From an uncultured Bacillota bacterium (GTDB taxonomy: Bacteria > Bacillota_I > Bacilli_A > Erysipelotrichales > Erysipelotrichaceae): 43,882 nucleotides of DNA. The notes under the pieces are model-generated. The model was not told where the DNA came from, made no database searches, and saw only the letters and a list, made by a program, of their open reading frames with translations. Positions within the stretch are counted from its first letter, which is position 1, and every line of letters begins with the position of its first letter. Positions 15,564 to 22,849 of this stretch are shown here, piece after piece. A program made the translations under genes and the position numbers. Location: the NCBI GenBank assembly GCA_937919165.1, contig CALFPO010000062.1:1-43882 (forward strand). Reading direction: 5' to 3'.

Positions 15564-16058
15564 TTAGCAATGGTATTCTTCGATGAAATCATCATCTTCA
15601 TCATAATCGTCATCGTAATCTTCCAGCATTGTGTTGACCACATAATTCTCTAACTGATCTCTAGTCCAGCCGAATACTTCCTTTTTCAGACTATTGAATC
15701 TTTCTTCACGTTCCTTGGCTTTTCTTTCCTGTTCCTTTTCAAATTCATAGACTTCTTCATCAAACCCTTTCACTTCATCAGGAAAGACCGCAAAGTACAA
15801 AGCAACCATGTGTTTGCATGCTTTATATTTTCCTTCGGCAAATGGACGATTGCATTTAGATGCTCTGGGCTTATCTAAATTAATCGTCACTTTGTACTGA
15901 TCTTTTTGATTATCTGACTTTACTGTTCCTTCGTATTCAGAATCGCTTATCTTTTTCCAAGAAACAACGTTTCTGTTCTTGTAGTACCAATAACAGCGCT
16001 AAAAAGATCTGCCGCTGGCACTGCCATAGAACCTCTCACGAAATTCAGCTTCATCCAT
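15564..16058 (-). pseudogene. SWIM zinc-finger protein, interrupted by an amber stop
   Basis: From ATG 16058 an open frame of 165 codons reads through to 15564 except for a TAG at codon 20 (16001-15999). The downstream part (RCYWYYKNRNVVSWKKI…SEYEGTVKS…ACKHMVALYFAVFPDE) matches small SWIM-domain proteins. In these a CxC…CxH set binds zinc and is thought to bind nucleic acid or protein. The first CxC is damaged: the sequence is KCNRPFAEG, where the second Cys is Arg (CGT instead of TGT). The acidic tail (DYDDDYDEDDD) is intact. A GTG at 15890 could restart only the last 108 residues. Two independent lesions favour a decayed gene over read-through. Confidence 0.7.
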
Positions 16059-16076
16059 AATCGCTTATACTTATTG

Positions 16077-16241
16077 TTATATTCCCTTCATCATACAGCC
16101 AACAAGCAGCACGATGAATGCCGAAAAGGCCAGCCAGAACGAAGGCAAAAGGTCGATGACCTTCAGCTCGCTAAGCAGAGCCAATACGCCCAGAATAAGG
16201 GCAAAATAGAACACAGCCTGTGTAGGTGCACTTAATATCAT
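16077..16241 (-). CDS. 54-aa membrane protein, paralogue of the gene at 9039-9203
   Basis: Fifty-four codons from ATG 16241, with AAGGAG 7 bases before. The product starts MILSAPTQAVFYF, has two membrane segments (about residues 8-24 and 33-50) around a SELKVIDLLPSFW hinge, and ends MMKGI. It has the same length, SAPT/NAPT opening, LPxFWLA centre and basic end as the protein at 9039-9203, so the two are paralogues. It lies between the broken SWIM gene and a divergent glycosidase gene. The function is unknown. Confidence 0.8.
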   Translation of the reverse strand: MILSAPTQAVFYFALILGVLALLSELKVIDLLPSFWLAFSAFIVLLVGCMMKGI

Positions 16242-16301
16242 GATGTTCTCCTTATACTCCTCTATTCTACCATGGACATCTATAGATGATAGAATTGAGA
16301 T

Positions 16302-17636
16302 ATGAAGTCACGTATCGAGACATACAAGTATCCAAACAATGAAATCCAGAAGGTCCAGGTCGTAAATCTAGAAAGCTTTGATGAGCTTGATTTCTTCAGG
16401 CCTTCATACAATCCTCTATCGTTCACCAGACTTTGCAATCTCTATCATGACTACATCATGCCTAAATATGCATTGGTCTTTGGCAAGATTGTGCTCTTCA
16501 GGATACCAGAAGACATAGATGTGCCATTCCCAGAAGATGACCAAGAATATGGCAAGGTATACTCCAAACTGACAAGGGCTGTCATTGCCTTCAATAGACA
16601 TGCCAAATATAAAGACAATGAAGTAGTCTTCGACGATGACGCAGTCCGCGATTTCTATAACGAGCTTAAGGAAAGAGGCTGTCTGGATATCGCCTATGGC
16701 AAACGTTCAAATATTTCCTTCTTGCCGGTTGGCGATGGCTTCGGCTTCCTTAGCGAATGCAAAAAGGAATCAAAGCTCAAGGTCAATTCCTCATTCTTCG
16801 TCATGGACAGGCTCGATTGCGGATCGATATATGATTGTGTATCTACGCCTCTTGGCTTATGCCTTAAGGATGGCAAGATCATCAATCCTCCACTATTCAA
16901 TCGTGAAGCACTGTTGGTAGACAACAATAATGCAATCTCAATCAGAAAGCTTGATATCAATGATGTAACAATCCATATCGATGATATCGAATATAAAGAC
17001 AAGGCCAACTGCAGAATCCTATCTAGACCTCTTCACAAAAAGACGCCATCAGATGGCTATGACATCATCATTGTCGGAAGCGACATCATATCCATCAAGA
17101 AAGGCGGAAGCACCATACCTTCTTCTGGCTTTGCGATACATGTGCAAGATATGCCAAACATCAGAAATCCGCATGTAACCTACAGTGGGCTAGAAGGATA
17201 CAGTTTCGCAATACAGGTCGGCAATAGCGCCATCATCGATGGCATAAAGACCGAAAGGTTCATCTCTGGCTTCTACAACTTCCTTAGGCCATGGACCATA
17301 TCCTATCCTCCGACCTTCTATCCTCTTAACTACATAAAGGATAGAGCTCCAAGAATCGTCTTAGGATCAGACGCTGATGAAAGACCTGTACTCCTTTGGC
17401 TTGAAGGACAGCCTAAGTTTGGCTATGTTCCAGGAAGAGACAGCTGTGGAGCATCATTGAGCGAAACAGCAGATATCTGCCAGAAACTTGGCATAAGAAA
17501 TGCTGTCCATCTTGATGGCGGCGGATCTGCACAGATCATCATCAACAACGATAGACAGCTAATGGTATCAGACCGCAATCCTGATGATCTCTCTGAGCAG
17601 GAAAGGGCCGTATCCATGGGTCTATTCATAAAATAA
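16302..17636 (+). CDS. NAGPA-type phosphodiester glycosidase domain protein
   Basis: The protein (444 aa) has a C-terminal phosphodiester glycosidase (DUF2233/NAGPA) domain from about residue 240. Visible marks are PNIRNPHVTYSGLEGYSFAI, the PGRDSCGASLSETADICQKLG stretch, and the diagnostic NAVHLDGGGSAQIII. Family members cleave sugar-phosphate diesters, for example N-acetylglucosamine-1-phosphate caps, and in bacteria are usually linked to exopolysaccharide or wall polymers. The first 230 residues are not recognised and show no signal peptide or membrane segment. That is unusual for a polymer-directed enzyme and suggests a cytoplasmic substrate or non-classical export. It is a single gene with its own bidirectional terminator. 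Confidence 0.8.
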   Translation: MKSRIETYKYPNNEIQKVQVVNLESFDELDFFRPSYNPLSFTRLCNLYHDYIMPKYALVFGKIVLFRIPEDIDVPFPEDDQEYGKVYSKLTRAVIAFNRHAKYKDNEVVFDDDAVRDFYNELKERGCLDIAYGKRSNISFLPVGDGFGFLSECKKESKLKVNSSFFVMDRLDCGSIYDCVSTPLGLCLKDGKIINPPLFNREALLVDNNNAISIRKLDINDVTIHIDDIEYKDKANCRILSRPLHKKTPSDGYDIIIVGSDIISIKKGGSTIPSSGFAIHVQDMPNIRNPHVTYSGLEGYSFAIQVGNSAIIDGIKTERFISGFYNFLRPWTISYPPTFYPLNYIKDRAPRIVLGSDADERPVLLWLEGQPKFGYVPGRDSCGASLSETADICQKLGIRNAVHLDGGGSAQIIINNDRQLMVSDRNPDDLSEQERAVSMGLFIK

Positions 17637-17658
17637 GCAGGATTCAATCCTGCTTTTC
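17636..17658. terminator. bidirectional terminator between convergent genes
   Basis: AGCAGGATT (17636-17644) and AATCCTGCT (17646-17654) form a tight hairpin followed by TTTCG on the plus strand. It overlaps both the glycosidase stop and the stop of the convergent DUF3795 gene. Confidence 0.7.
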
Positions 17659-18033
17659 GTTTCTTTTTCCTGTAAGGATAAATTCAATCAATTCTTCTAC
17701 ATCATCGAAATCATCATAATCTCCCATAATGCCGTCGCGATGATATACGATTCCCTTTCTTTCGTTCTCCTCAAGACAATCAAGCAACTTCTCTATTCCA
17801 AATCTTCTCGCAAATTCCGTAAATCCATAAGGCTTAATCTTGGAAAGCATTTTCTTCCTGCAATCAGCTTCACAAAGGAAACAATGATCTATGCCCTTCT
17901 CCATAGAGCAACCGCGGTTTTCGCAGCTATCTCTATCAGGACAATTATCGGAATTGCAGCCTCCGCATTTCTTGCTTTCCAAGCATAGACAGCACGCAAG
18001 ACCGCATCTCGCTATTCCAAGTTCTCTTCTCAT
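17644..18033 (-). CDS. DUF3795 cysteine-rich protein
   Basis: The protein (129 aa) begins with ARCGLACCLCLESKKCGGC and holds eleven further-spaced Cys in the first 65 residues (CPDRDSCENRGC, CFLCEADC), the DUF3795 pattern. The second half is a helical, acidic tail. Such Cys sets are likely to bind zinc or iron-sulfur, and the biochemical role is unknown. The start overlaps the serine hydrolase stop by 4 bases, so the two share a transcript. Confidence 0.85.
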   Translation of the reverse strand: MRRELGIARCGLACCLCLESKKCGGCNSDNCPDRDSCENRGCSMEKGIDHCFLCEADCRKKMLSKIKPYGFTEFARRFGIEKLLDCLEENERKGIVYHRDGIMGDYDDFDDVEELIEFILTGKRNEKQD

Positions 18034-19022
18034 CTTTCCTCCGCAGCAATCGCATCAAGCACATTGCGTTCGATATACTCTACTCTATCAAGGACCAGCG
18101 GCTTGAAATAGCCTGTGACGCTTATCACCGCATTCTCTTTTCGGTTGACATATATGACATTGCCGCCATCACCGATTGCGGCTATCACATCATCATTTCT
18201 GTGTGGCAGCCACCATAGATATCCATAATCCTGATTACCATATTCTTCGCCTAGACTGACATATGATCTTGTCATCTCGGCTATCCATTCCTCGCTGACG
18301 ATTCTGTTTCCGTTAAATGTTCCATTATGCAGCACCATCAGTCCAAGCTGGGCCATTTCATAGGCGCTCAAAGACAGTCCCCATCCCGCCGTAGGCATGT
18401 CAGATGGATCCGCAAACCATACCTTACCGTGATCGCCCTTGTTCATAAGATATGCGAACTGATCTTCTTTGCATGTACAATTCGCCTTTTCTCTTGGTTC
18501 AATCCCTAGTGGCTTGAACAGATATTCGTTCGCAAATTCCAATACATTCATACCTGAAGCAGCTCTAATGATTCCCAAAAGAATCTGTACGCCAAGGGTA
18601 TGATATCTGAATTCATTGCTTATGCCGTTTCTGCCACCCAAAATATCCAAGGCCGCATATGACCAGTCATTGCTGGTACATATCTTTGTCCAAGGTTCAC
18701 CTTTTCTCTTATATGGCGCAGTCATCGTCAAGAGATGCTTGATCGTGACATCATAGATGGTCTTTTCGCCTCTTTTGACCTGATAGATATCTGGTCCAAA
18801 ATAATCCATCACCTTATCATTGACGCTCTTGATCATGCCCTTATCGATAGCGATGCCAACTAGTATCGAGGTGATCGATTTTGTTACCGACATGACGTTC
18901 ATTGTATCTTCTCTATCGAAATCATATCGATAGTCTTCAATCAGAAGTTTGTCATCCTTATAGGCCACGATCTGCGTAATGTTGATGTCGTTCTTGCTGG
19001 AATAGTTGTTTAGTATTTTCAT
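18030..19022 (-). CDS. beta-lactamase-fold serine hydrolase
   Basis: The protein (330 aa) belongs to the class C beta-lactamase/DD-peptidase superfamily. The active-site SxxK is at residues 45-48 (MSVTKSITS), a Tyr in DWSYAALDIL stands where the YxN Tyr is expected, and GDGGNVIYV replaces the KTG/HxG strand. There is no signal peptide, so it is probably a cytoplasmic esterase or amidase rather than a secreted antibiotic-destroying enzyme. MPTAGWGLSLSAYEMAQLGL is typical of this branch. It is first in a two-gene unit with the DUF3795 gene. Confidence 0.88.
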   Translation of the reverse strand: MKILNNYSSKNDINITQIVAYKDDKLLIEDYRYDFDREDTMNVMSVTKSITSILVGIAIDKGMIKSVNDKVMDYFGPDIYQVKRGEKTIYDVTIKHLLTMTAPYKRKGEPWTKICTSNDWSYAALDILGGRNGISNEFRYHTLGVQILLGIIRAASGMNVLEFANEYLFKPLGIEPREKANCTCKEDQFAYLMNKGDHGKVWFADPSDMPTAGWGLSLSAYEMAQLGLMVLHNGTFNGNRIVSEEWIAEMTRSYVSLGEEYGNQDYGYLWWLPHRNDDVIAAIGDGGNVIYVNRKENAVISVTGYFKPLVLDRVEYIERNVLDAIAAEER

Positions 19023-19149
19023 GCTGCAATTATCATATGATTTAAAATTATATTCAAGATTTATCTTTAAACTTCTTTTGCAATCATCGTTTCATTCACA
19101 AATATCAATTCATCTTAAATACAAAAACGAAAAATATGCCACAAGCCCA

Positions 19150-19207
19150 TAATAAAAGGGGCTGTATCGAAATCTACTAGTAAACGGCAGAACGTTACAT
19201 CCCCTTT
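19150..19207 (-). terminator. possible terminator of the zinc-ribbon/Ltp unit
   Basis: On the minus strand AAAGGGG (19207-19201) pairs with CCCCTTTT (19161-19154), with four more pairs after one mismatch and a long loop, followed by ATTA. The long loop makes this a moderate call. The segment 19023-19214 contains no gene that I can see. Confidence 0.45.
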
Positions 19208-19214
19208 CTTATAT

Positions 19215-19592
19215 CTATAGTATTTCTAGAAATTCATATAATTTTGTTACTCTAGTTATGAATTCAAATATTGCAAGAATAAGCCCGGCTATTGCTAGTT
19301 TTTTTCCTTTCTCGCGCTCATCTTTAGTTTTTCCCAAGCCGATGGAAGATAACACGATTGCTAGAATAGAATTAATTCCCAATAAATCTATGAACAAGCT
19401 AACTAAAGCAATAACGAACCCAGCTATTGCAAAGCCGTTAGTTTTTTCTTTATTGCTATCATGTTCTACATTGTCATCACTATATATTGGTTTACCACAT
19501 TTATTGCAATACTTTGCACCCTCTGGGATTTCTTCACCACAATAGATGCAATATTTCTTTTGATTATTATCAAATATTTCTAAGTTTTCCAT
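19215..19592 (-). CDS. zinc-ribbon membrane protein (DUF4190-like)
   Basis: The protein (125 aa) has an N-terminal zinc ribbon (CIYCGEEIPEGAKYCNKCGKPI), a charged linker, and two membrane segments (about residues 52-72 and 98-114). These flank a short GLGKTKDEREKGKK loop that fits DUF4190. Its start shares one base with the stop of the Ltp-repeat gene (TAATG). The same zinc-ribbon type opens its operon partner, so the two probably act together at the membrane. No enzymatic role is visible. Confidence 0.8.
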   Translation of the reverse strand: MENLEIFDNNQKKYCIYCGEEIPEGAKYCNKCGKPIYSDDNVEHDSNKEKTNGFAIAGFVIALVSLFIDLLGINSILAIVLSSIGLGKTKDEREKGKKLAIAGLILAIFEFITRVTKLYEFLEIL

Positions 19593-20482
19593 TATTCATC
19601 CAAGTGATCTACTGCATATTGTGCTTCTTCTGCAGTGAATCCTTCTCCATACGAAGAAACCAATTGATCATATATAGCATTTTTCGACATGCTTAAGGAA
19701 TCTTGATATACCTTTGCTTTTGCCAAAGCATTTGCATTCCAATCGGCTTCAATATTATCGATTGCATACTGTGCCTCGTCCGTAGTAAATTGTTCCCCAA
19801 ATTCAGATATCAATTGCTCATATATACCTTGCTTAGACATATGCATTGTATTAGAGTAAGACTCAGCTTTAGCTAGCGCATTTGCATTCCAATCGGCTTC
19901 AATATGTTCCATAGCCCATTCTGCTGCATCCACTGGGAAGTTTTCACCATATTCAGATGTCAACTGCTCGAATATTCCTTGTTTAGACATATGCATTGTT
20001 TTTGAATAACTTTCAGCTTTCTTCAATGCGTTCTTATATTCTTTGGAAGGCTCTACTCCTAAAGAATAAATTACTTTGATTTTATCTCCTTGATAAGCTT
20101 TTTCATTAGTTCCTACACTCTGACTAATAAACTCACCGTCTGCTACATCGTTTGAATATTCCTTTTCAATAGATATTTCAATTTTATTATCTTTGCCCCA
20201 ATCGTAAATATCGTCGGACGTCATTGAACTAAAGTCTACCACTACAACTTCTACTTTAGGTTCACTTTCCTTCTTGCTTGATTCATTTACTGACGATGAA
20301 GTATTTCCACCATTATCTCCTCCACCCAATAAGCTGCCAAATATGCTTAACGACAATAATCCAACCAATATTTTCCACCAAAGATTATTCTTCTGTTTCT
20401 TTTGACAGTTTGGACAAAATTTAGCCTTTGATGGGATTTCCGTTTTGCAGTACTTGCAAATCTTTGTTTTATCTTTAGCCAT
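19592..20482 (-). CDS. zinc-ribbon, PASTA-like and triple Ltp-repeat protein
   Basis: The protein (296 aa) starts with a zinc ribbon (CKYCKTEIPSKAKFCPNC), then one membrane segment (about 34-53), a Ser/Asn-rich linker, a PASTA-like domain (about 80-143), and three Ltp repeats (about 150-195, 200-245, 250-296). Each repeat carries MSKQxIYxQLxSxYGExF and a DEAQYAIDNIEADWNANAL-like end. Ltp repeats form the host-surface domain of lipoproteins such as the Streptococcus thermophilus phage TP-J34 superinfection-exclusion protein. Here the membrane anchor is a transmembrane helix, not a lipobox. Adjacent repeats are close in sequence, which suggests recent duplication. A divergent XRE repressor gene faces it. 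Confidence 0.82.
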   Translation of the reverse strand: MAKDKTKICKYCKTEIPSKAKFCPNCQKKQKNNLWWKILVGLLSLSIFGSLLGGGDNGGNTSSSVNESSKKESEPKVEVVVVDFSSMTSDDIYDWGKDNKIEISIEKEYSNDVADGEFISQSVGTNEKAYQGDKIKVIYSLGVEPSKEYKNALKKAESYSKTMHMSKQGIFEQLTSEYGENFPVDAAEWAMEHIEADWNANALAKAESYSNTMHMSKQGIYEQLISEFGEQFTTDEAQYAIDNIEADWNANALAKAKVYQDSLSMSKNAIYDQLVSSYGEGFTAEEAQYAVDHLDE

Positions 20483-20511
20483 GGTAAATCCTCCTTGATA
20501 TATCTATATTT

Positions 20512-20528
20512 TACCGGTTTTTCCGGTA
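20512..20528. promoter_or_regulatory. inverted repeat between divergent genes
   Basis: TACCGG (20512-20517) and CCGGTA (20523-20528) flank TTTTT. The site lies about 30 bases before the Ltp-repeat gene and 52 bases before the XRE gene, a good place for that repressor to bind. Confidence 0.55.
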
Positions 20529-20579
20529 TGTCTCAATATATCATCCATGCGAAAGATAACATTTTCTTAGGAGATTGTT

Positions 20580-20783
20580 ATGGCTTTCAATAGAATCAGA
20601 AATCTTAGGGAAGATGCTGACCTAACTCAAAAAGATATATGCAAGGTTTTACATTGTTCACAACAAGTATATAGTGATTATGAACTTGGAAAACTTGATA
20701 TTCCCACAGATGTACTTATAAAACTATCAAAATTCTATAATGTATCCACAGACTATTTGTTGAATCTCAAAGATACCAAATAG
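20580..20783 (+). CDS. small XRE-family repressor
   Basis: The protein (67 aa) consists of a Cro/C1 helix-turn-helix only: RIRNLREDADLTQKDICKVL, then SQQVYSDYELGKLDIP and the STDYLLNL end. AGGAG precedes the ATG by about 8 bases. It is divergent from the Ltp-repeat gene. Small XRE proteins like this are typical of mobile or immunity modules, though no integrase lies nearby. Confidence 0.88.
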   Translation: MAFNRIRNLREDADLTQKDICKVLHCSQQVYSDYELGKLDIPTDVLIKLSKFYNVSTDYLLNLKDTK

Positions 20784-20792
20784 TCTTTTTTT
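20750..20792 (+). terminator. terminator overlapping the end of the XRE gene
   Basis: AGACTATTTG (20750-20759) pairs perfectly with CAAATAGTCT (20777-20786), followed by a run of T. The 5' arm is inside the coding sequence. Confidence 0.85.
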
Positions 20793-21519
20793 ACCAACCG
20801 TATTTATCGTATTGAGGATACAGAACGCTATCGTTATAATCAGAGCCACCTGGGAAGTTTGCGCTCTTCAATATGCCTGGAGTGATGCCCTTTTCTTGCA
20901 GCTTCTCAATCGCTACAGATGTCATGCTCCAAAGAAGAATATCGCAAGCCAAACCGCTTGCTGCAGCGAATTTCGCCTCAATACCTGGAACATCGATCAT
21001 AGCTTCTGCTGCTGGTGCGCAATTGTCCATGGCGATATCAACCATTTCATACAGCTTCTTTCCGCTTGGGTGCACAGCATCTACTGCTGTTGTATATTCC
21101 ATGGAAGTAAAGGCGATTACTTTGATGCCAAGCTTCTTGGCTTCATAGGCAAGATCGACAACAGGTTTTGTTCTGCCGGAAACCGATGAAACCATGATGA
21201 TATCACCGGCTTTCATATCTGATGATTTGATTGCGTATTCCGCCATACCCCAAGGGTATTCGCTGCTGATACCGTCTCTTTTGCGGCCGTTCTTTTCAAC
21301 ATCCATTTTCCAGGCAAAGTGTCTATAGAATGTTGGACCACCGCCTCTATTGATGACATCCCATTCTATCCAATGGCATATTTGAGAAAGGTAGACATTG
21401 CCTCCATTAGCCACAGTATCGGCAATCATCTCTCCAGCCTTAATGATGTTTTCTCTTTGTGTTGTTCTTACCTTATGAATAAGTTCATCTACTGCTTCAT
21501 TGTATCTATCTAGTAACAT
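20791..21519 (-). CDS. SIS-domain sugar-phosphate-binding protein (UPF0309-like)
   Basis: The protein (242 aa) has one SIS domain (about residues 30-200). The phosphosugar-binding SSVSGRTKPVVDLAYEAKKLG and the IAFTSMEYTTAV strand are visible, as is a conserved GPTFYRHFAWKMDVEKNG in the UPF0309 manner. SIS domains bind phosphosugars in isomerases and regulators. The exact substrate is not readable, and it is not a MurQ-type etherase. It stands alone, convergent to the small XRE gene. Confidence 0.85.
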   Translation of the reverse strand: MLLDRYNEAVDELIHKVRTTQRENIIKAGEMIADTVANGGNVYLSQICHWIEWDVINRGGGPTFYRHFAWKMDVEKNGRKRDGISSEYPWGMAEYAIKSSDMKAGDIIMVSSVSGRTKPVVDLAYEAKKLGIKVIAFTSMEYTTAVDAVHPSGKKLYEMVDIAMDNCAPAAEAMIDVPGIEAKFAAASGLACDILLWSMTSVAIEKLQEKGITPGILKSANFPGGSDYNDSVLYPQYDKYGW

Positions 21520-21570
21520 ACCGTTCTCCTTCGTTCATATTAATTATATCTAGACCAGCCGCACCAAATG

Positions 21571-21613
21571 AAAAAATCTCCATAATCCTTATTTCAAGGA
21601 ATCATGGAGATTT
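21571..21613 (-). terminator. terminator of tmRNA
   Basis: On the minus strand AAATCTCCATGATTCCTT pairs with AAGGATTATGGAGATTT (21613-21574) with a small loop and one bulge, followed by TTTTT. It lies 10 bases past the tmRNA CCA end. Confidence 0.85.
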
Positions 21614-21623
21614 GTTTTGCCAA

Positions 21624-21971
21624 TGGTGGAGTCGGAGGGATTCGAACCCTCGTCCTAGAATAACCTCACATTTGAACGTCTACAGTTTAGTTTAACTTTT
21701 GATAAGACAATGCCAGCGGCTTAAACTACCAGACATTGAATCGTTCTTTTCGGTTTTCGGATGGTGAGGAAAGAGACAAACTCACTTCACCTAGTTCGTG
21801 TTTACGACCAGACGATACGAACCTTTCGCCTGGAAGGGCCTAAAGCCTATGTCGGCTATTAGTTAGGCAAATGCTAATTCAGTGTTAGCGTTTAATTTAG
21901 TTTTGATGATAAGGTCATCACTCCACTGCAGTCCAAATCAGACTAGACCAGTCGAAACCAAAGTCGACCCC
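21624..21971 (-). ncRNA. ssrA: tmRNA
   Basis: The minus strand shows a tRNA-like end. GGGGTCG at 21971-21965 pairs with CGACTCC, followed by ACCA at 21624, and a T-arm (GAGGGTTCGAATCCCTC) sits just before the acceptor. Near the middle is the tag frame KTKLNANTELAFA followed by TAA (codons 21904-21863). The peptide ends in LAFA, unlike the LAA of most Bacillota. The exact resume codon cannot be fixed by eye. About 350 bases fits a standard one-piece tmRNA, which rescues stalled ribosomes together with SmpB. Confidence 0.95.
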
Positions 21972-22006
21972 AGGAATTATATTTTATATATATTCCCTTT
22001 TGCTTG

Positions 22007-22849
22007 TCAATTGCACTTCTTGAAGCTGATGGTCCAAGGCTTGCCTACGGAAATCTTGTATGCTTCTGAGAAGTTGCCCTGGTTTATGGCAAGGGCCATA
22101 TGATTGACAGAGTTCATATAGATGATAGGCTGTCCAACCGATACATCAGAGAATGAGCGGCCATAGATGACCTTGTTGGTATAGACGAGCTTGTTGCCGT
22201 TGTAGATGTTGACATCAGCTGCATCGCCAAACTCGAAGCCCAGCATCTTGAAGTCATCATATGTAACCGATGTCCACAATGATCCGAAAATGCCATCGAG
22301 GATATCGATCTGTCCGGTGACAGTGTCATCTCTAAGCACTGAACCATACATCTCCAGCATCTCGATCTTTTCGTTTCCTACCAGTGGTCCAACACCTTCA
22401 AAATCGATTATTCCAGAAGCAAGTCTAGCGCCGGTATAGGCATAGACATCTCTGCCATGGAATGTATATGACAATTCAGAATTCTTCAGTCTGTTTACGG
22501 CCTCATCGATCACTCTGACCTCATCGATGCCGATGAACTGATTGACATGAGAAAGCGTACCATTGTTAGGAGTGACGATATACTGGTTGGAGATCGTCTT
22601 GGCGACAACCGAGAGTCGCTTTGATCCAACGCCAGGATCGACTACCGAAACAAATACCGTTCCCTCAGGCCAATAGCTGATAGCCTGGAAGAGACGATAG
22701 GAACCTTCAAAGATATTGAAAGGCGTTATCTGATGAGTCAGATGACGGATGTCGAGTTCAGGGCTTACGCTGAAGGCAACACCTTCCATGGCACTTACGG
22801 CTGCATCGCCGAGTCCAAAATCAGATTGAAATACCAGAAACTTATTCAT
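22007..22849 (-). CDS. S-adenosylmethionine hydrolase (DUF62), copy 2
   Basis: The protein (280 aa) belongs to the SAM hydroxide adenosyltransferase family, which splits SAM with water into adenosine and methionine. The family is related to fluorinase and chlorinase. The catalytic set is present: Asp71 and Arg78 in VVDPGVGSKR, and His131 in FHGRDVYAY. An upstream TTG at 22855 is in frame, but ATG 22849 follows an AGGTGG site and overlaps the preceding gene by 8 bases (ATGAATAA). It is the last gene of the riboswitch-controlled ECF operon. It is clearly a paralogue of the gene at 22842, but diverged through the C-terminal half. Confidence 0.9.
   Translation of the reverse strand: MNKFLVFQSDFGLGDAAVSAMEGVAFSVSPELDIRHLTHQITPFNIFEGSYRLFQAISYWPEGTVFVSVVDPGVGSKRLSVVAKTISNQYIVTPNNGTLSHVNQFIGIDEVRVIDEAVNRLKNSELSYTFHGRDVYAYTGARLASGIIDFEGVGPLVGNEKIEMLEMYGSVLRDDTVTGQIDILDGIFGSLWTSVTYDDFKMLGFEFGDAADVNIYNGNKLVYTNKVIYGRSFSDVSVGQPIIYMNSVNHMALAINQGNFSEAYKISVGKPWTISFKKCN

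Noticed and set aside
15999..16001. Amber read-through or pyrrolysine at the TAG inside the SWIM gene.
   Set aside because: A second lesion (Cys to Arg in the zinc motif) supports decay, and no pyrrolysine genes are seen in the window.
19150..19207. A possible insertion-sequence remnant (GGGGCTGTATCG with inverted end).
   Set aside because: No transposase piece or target duplication is visible, and the ends pair as a terminator for the minus-strand unit.
19592..20100. A repeat array resembling CRISPR in the Ltp-repeat gene.
   Set aside because: The repeats are about 144 bases, in frame, and encode protein repeats; there are no spacers.
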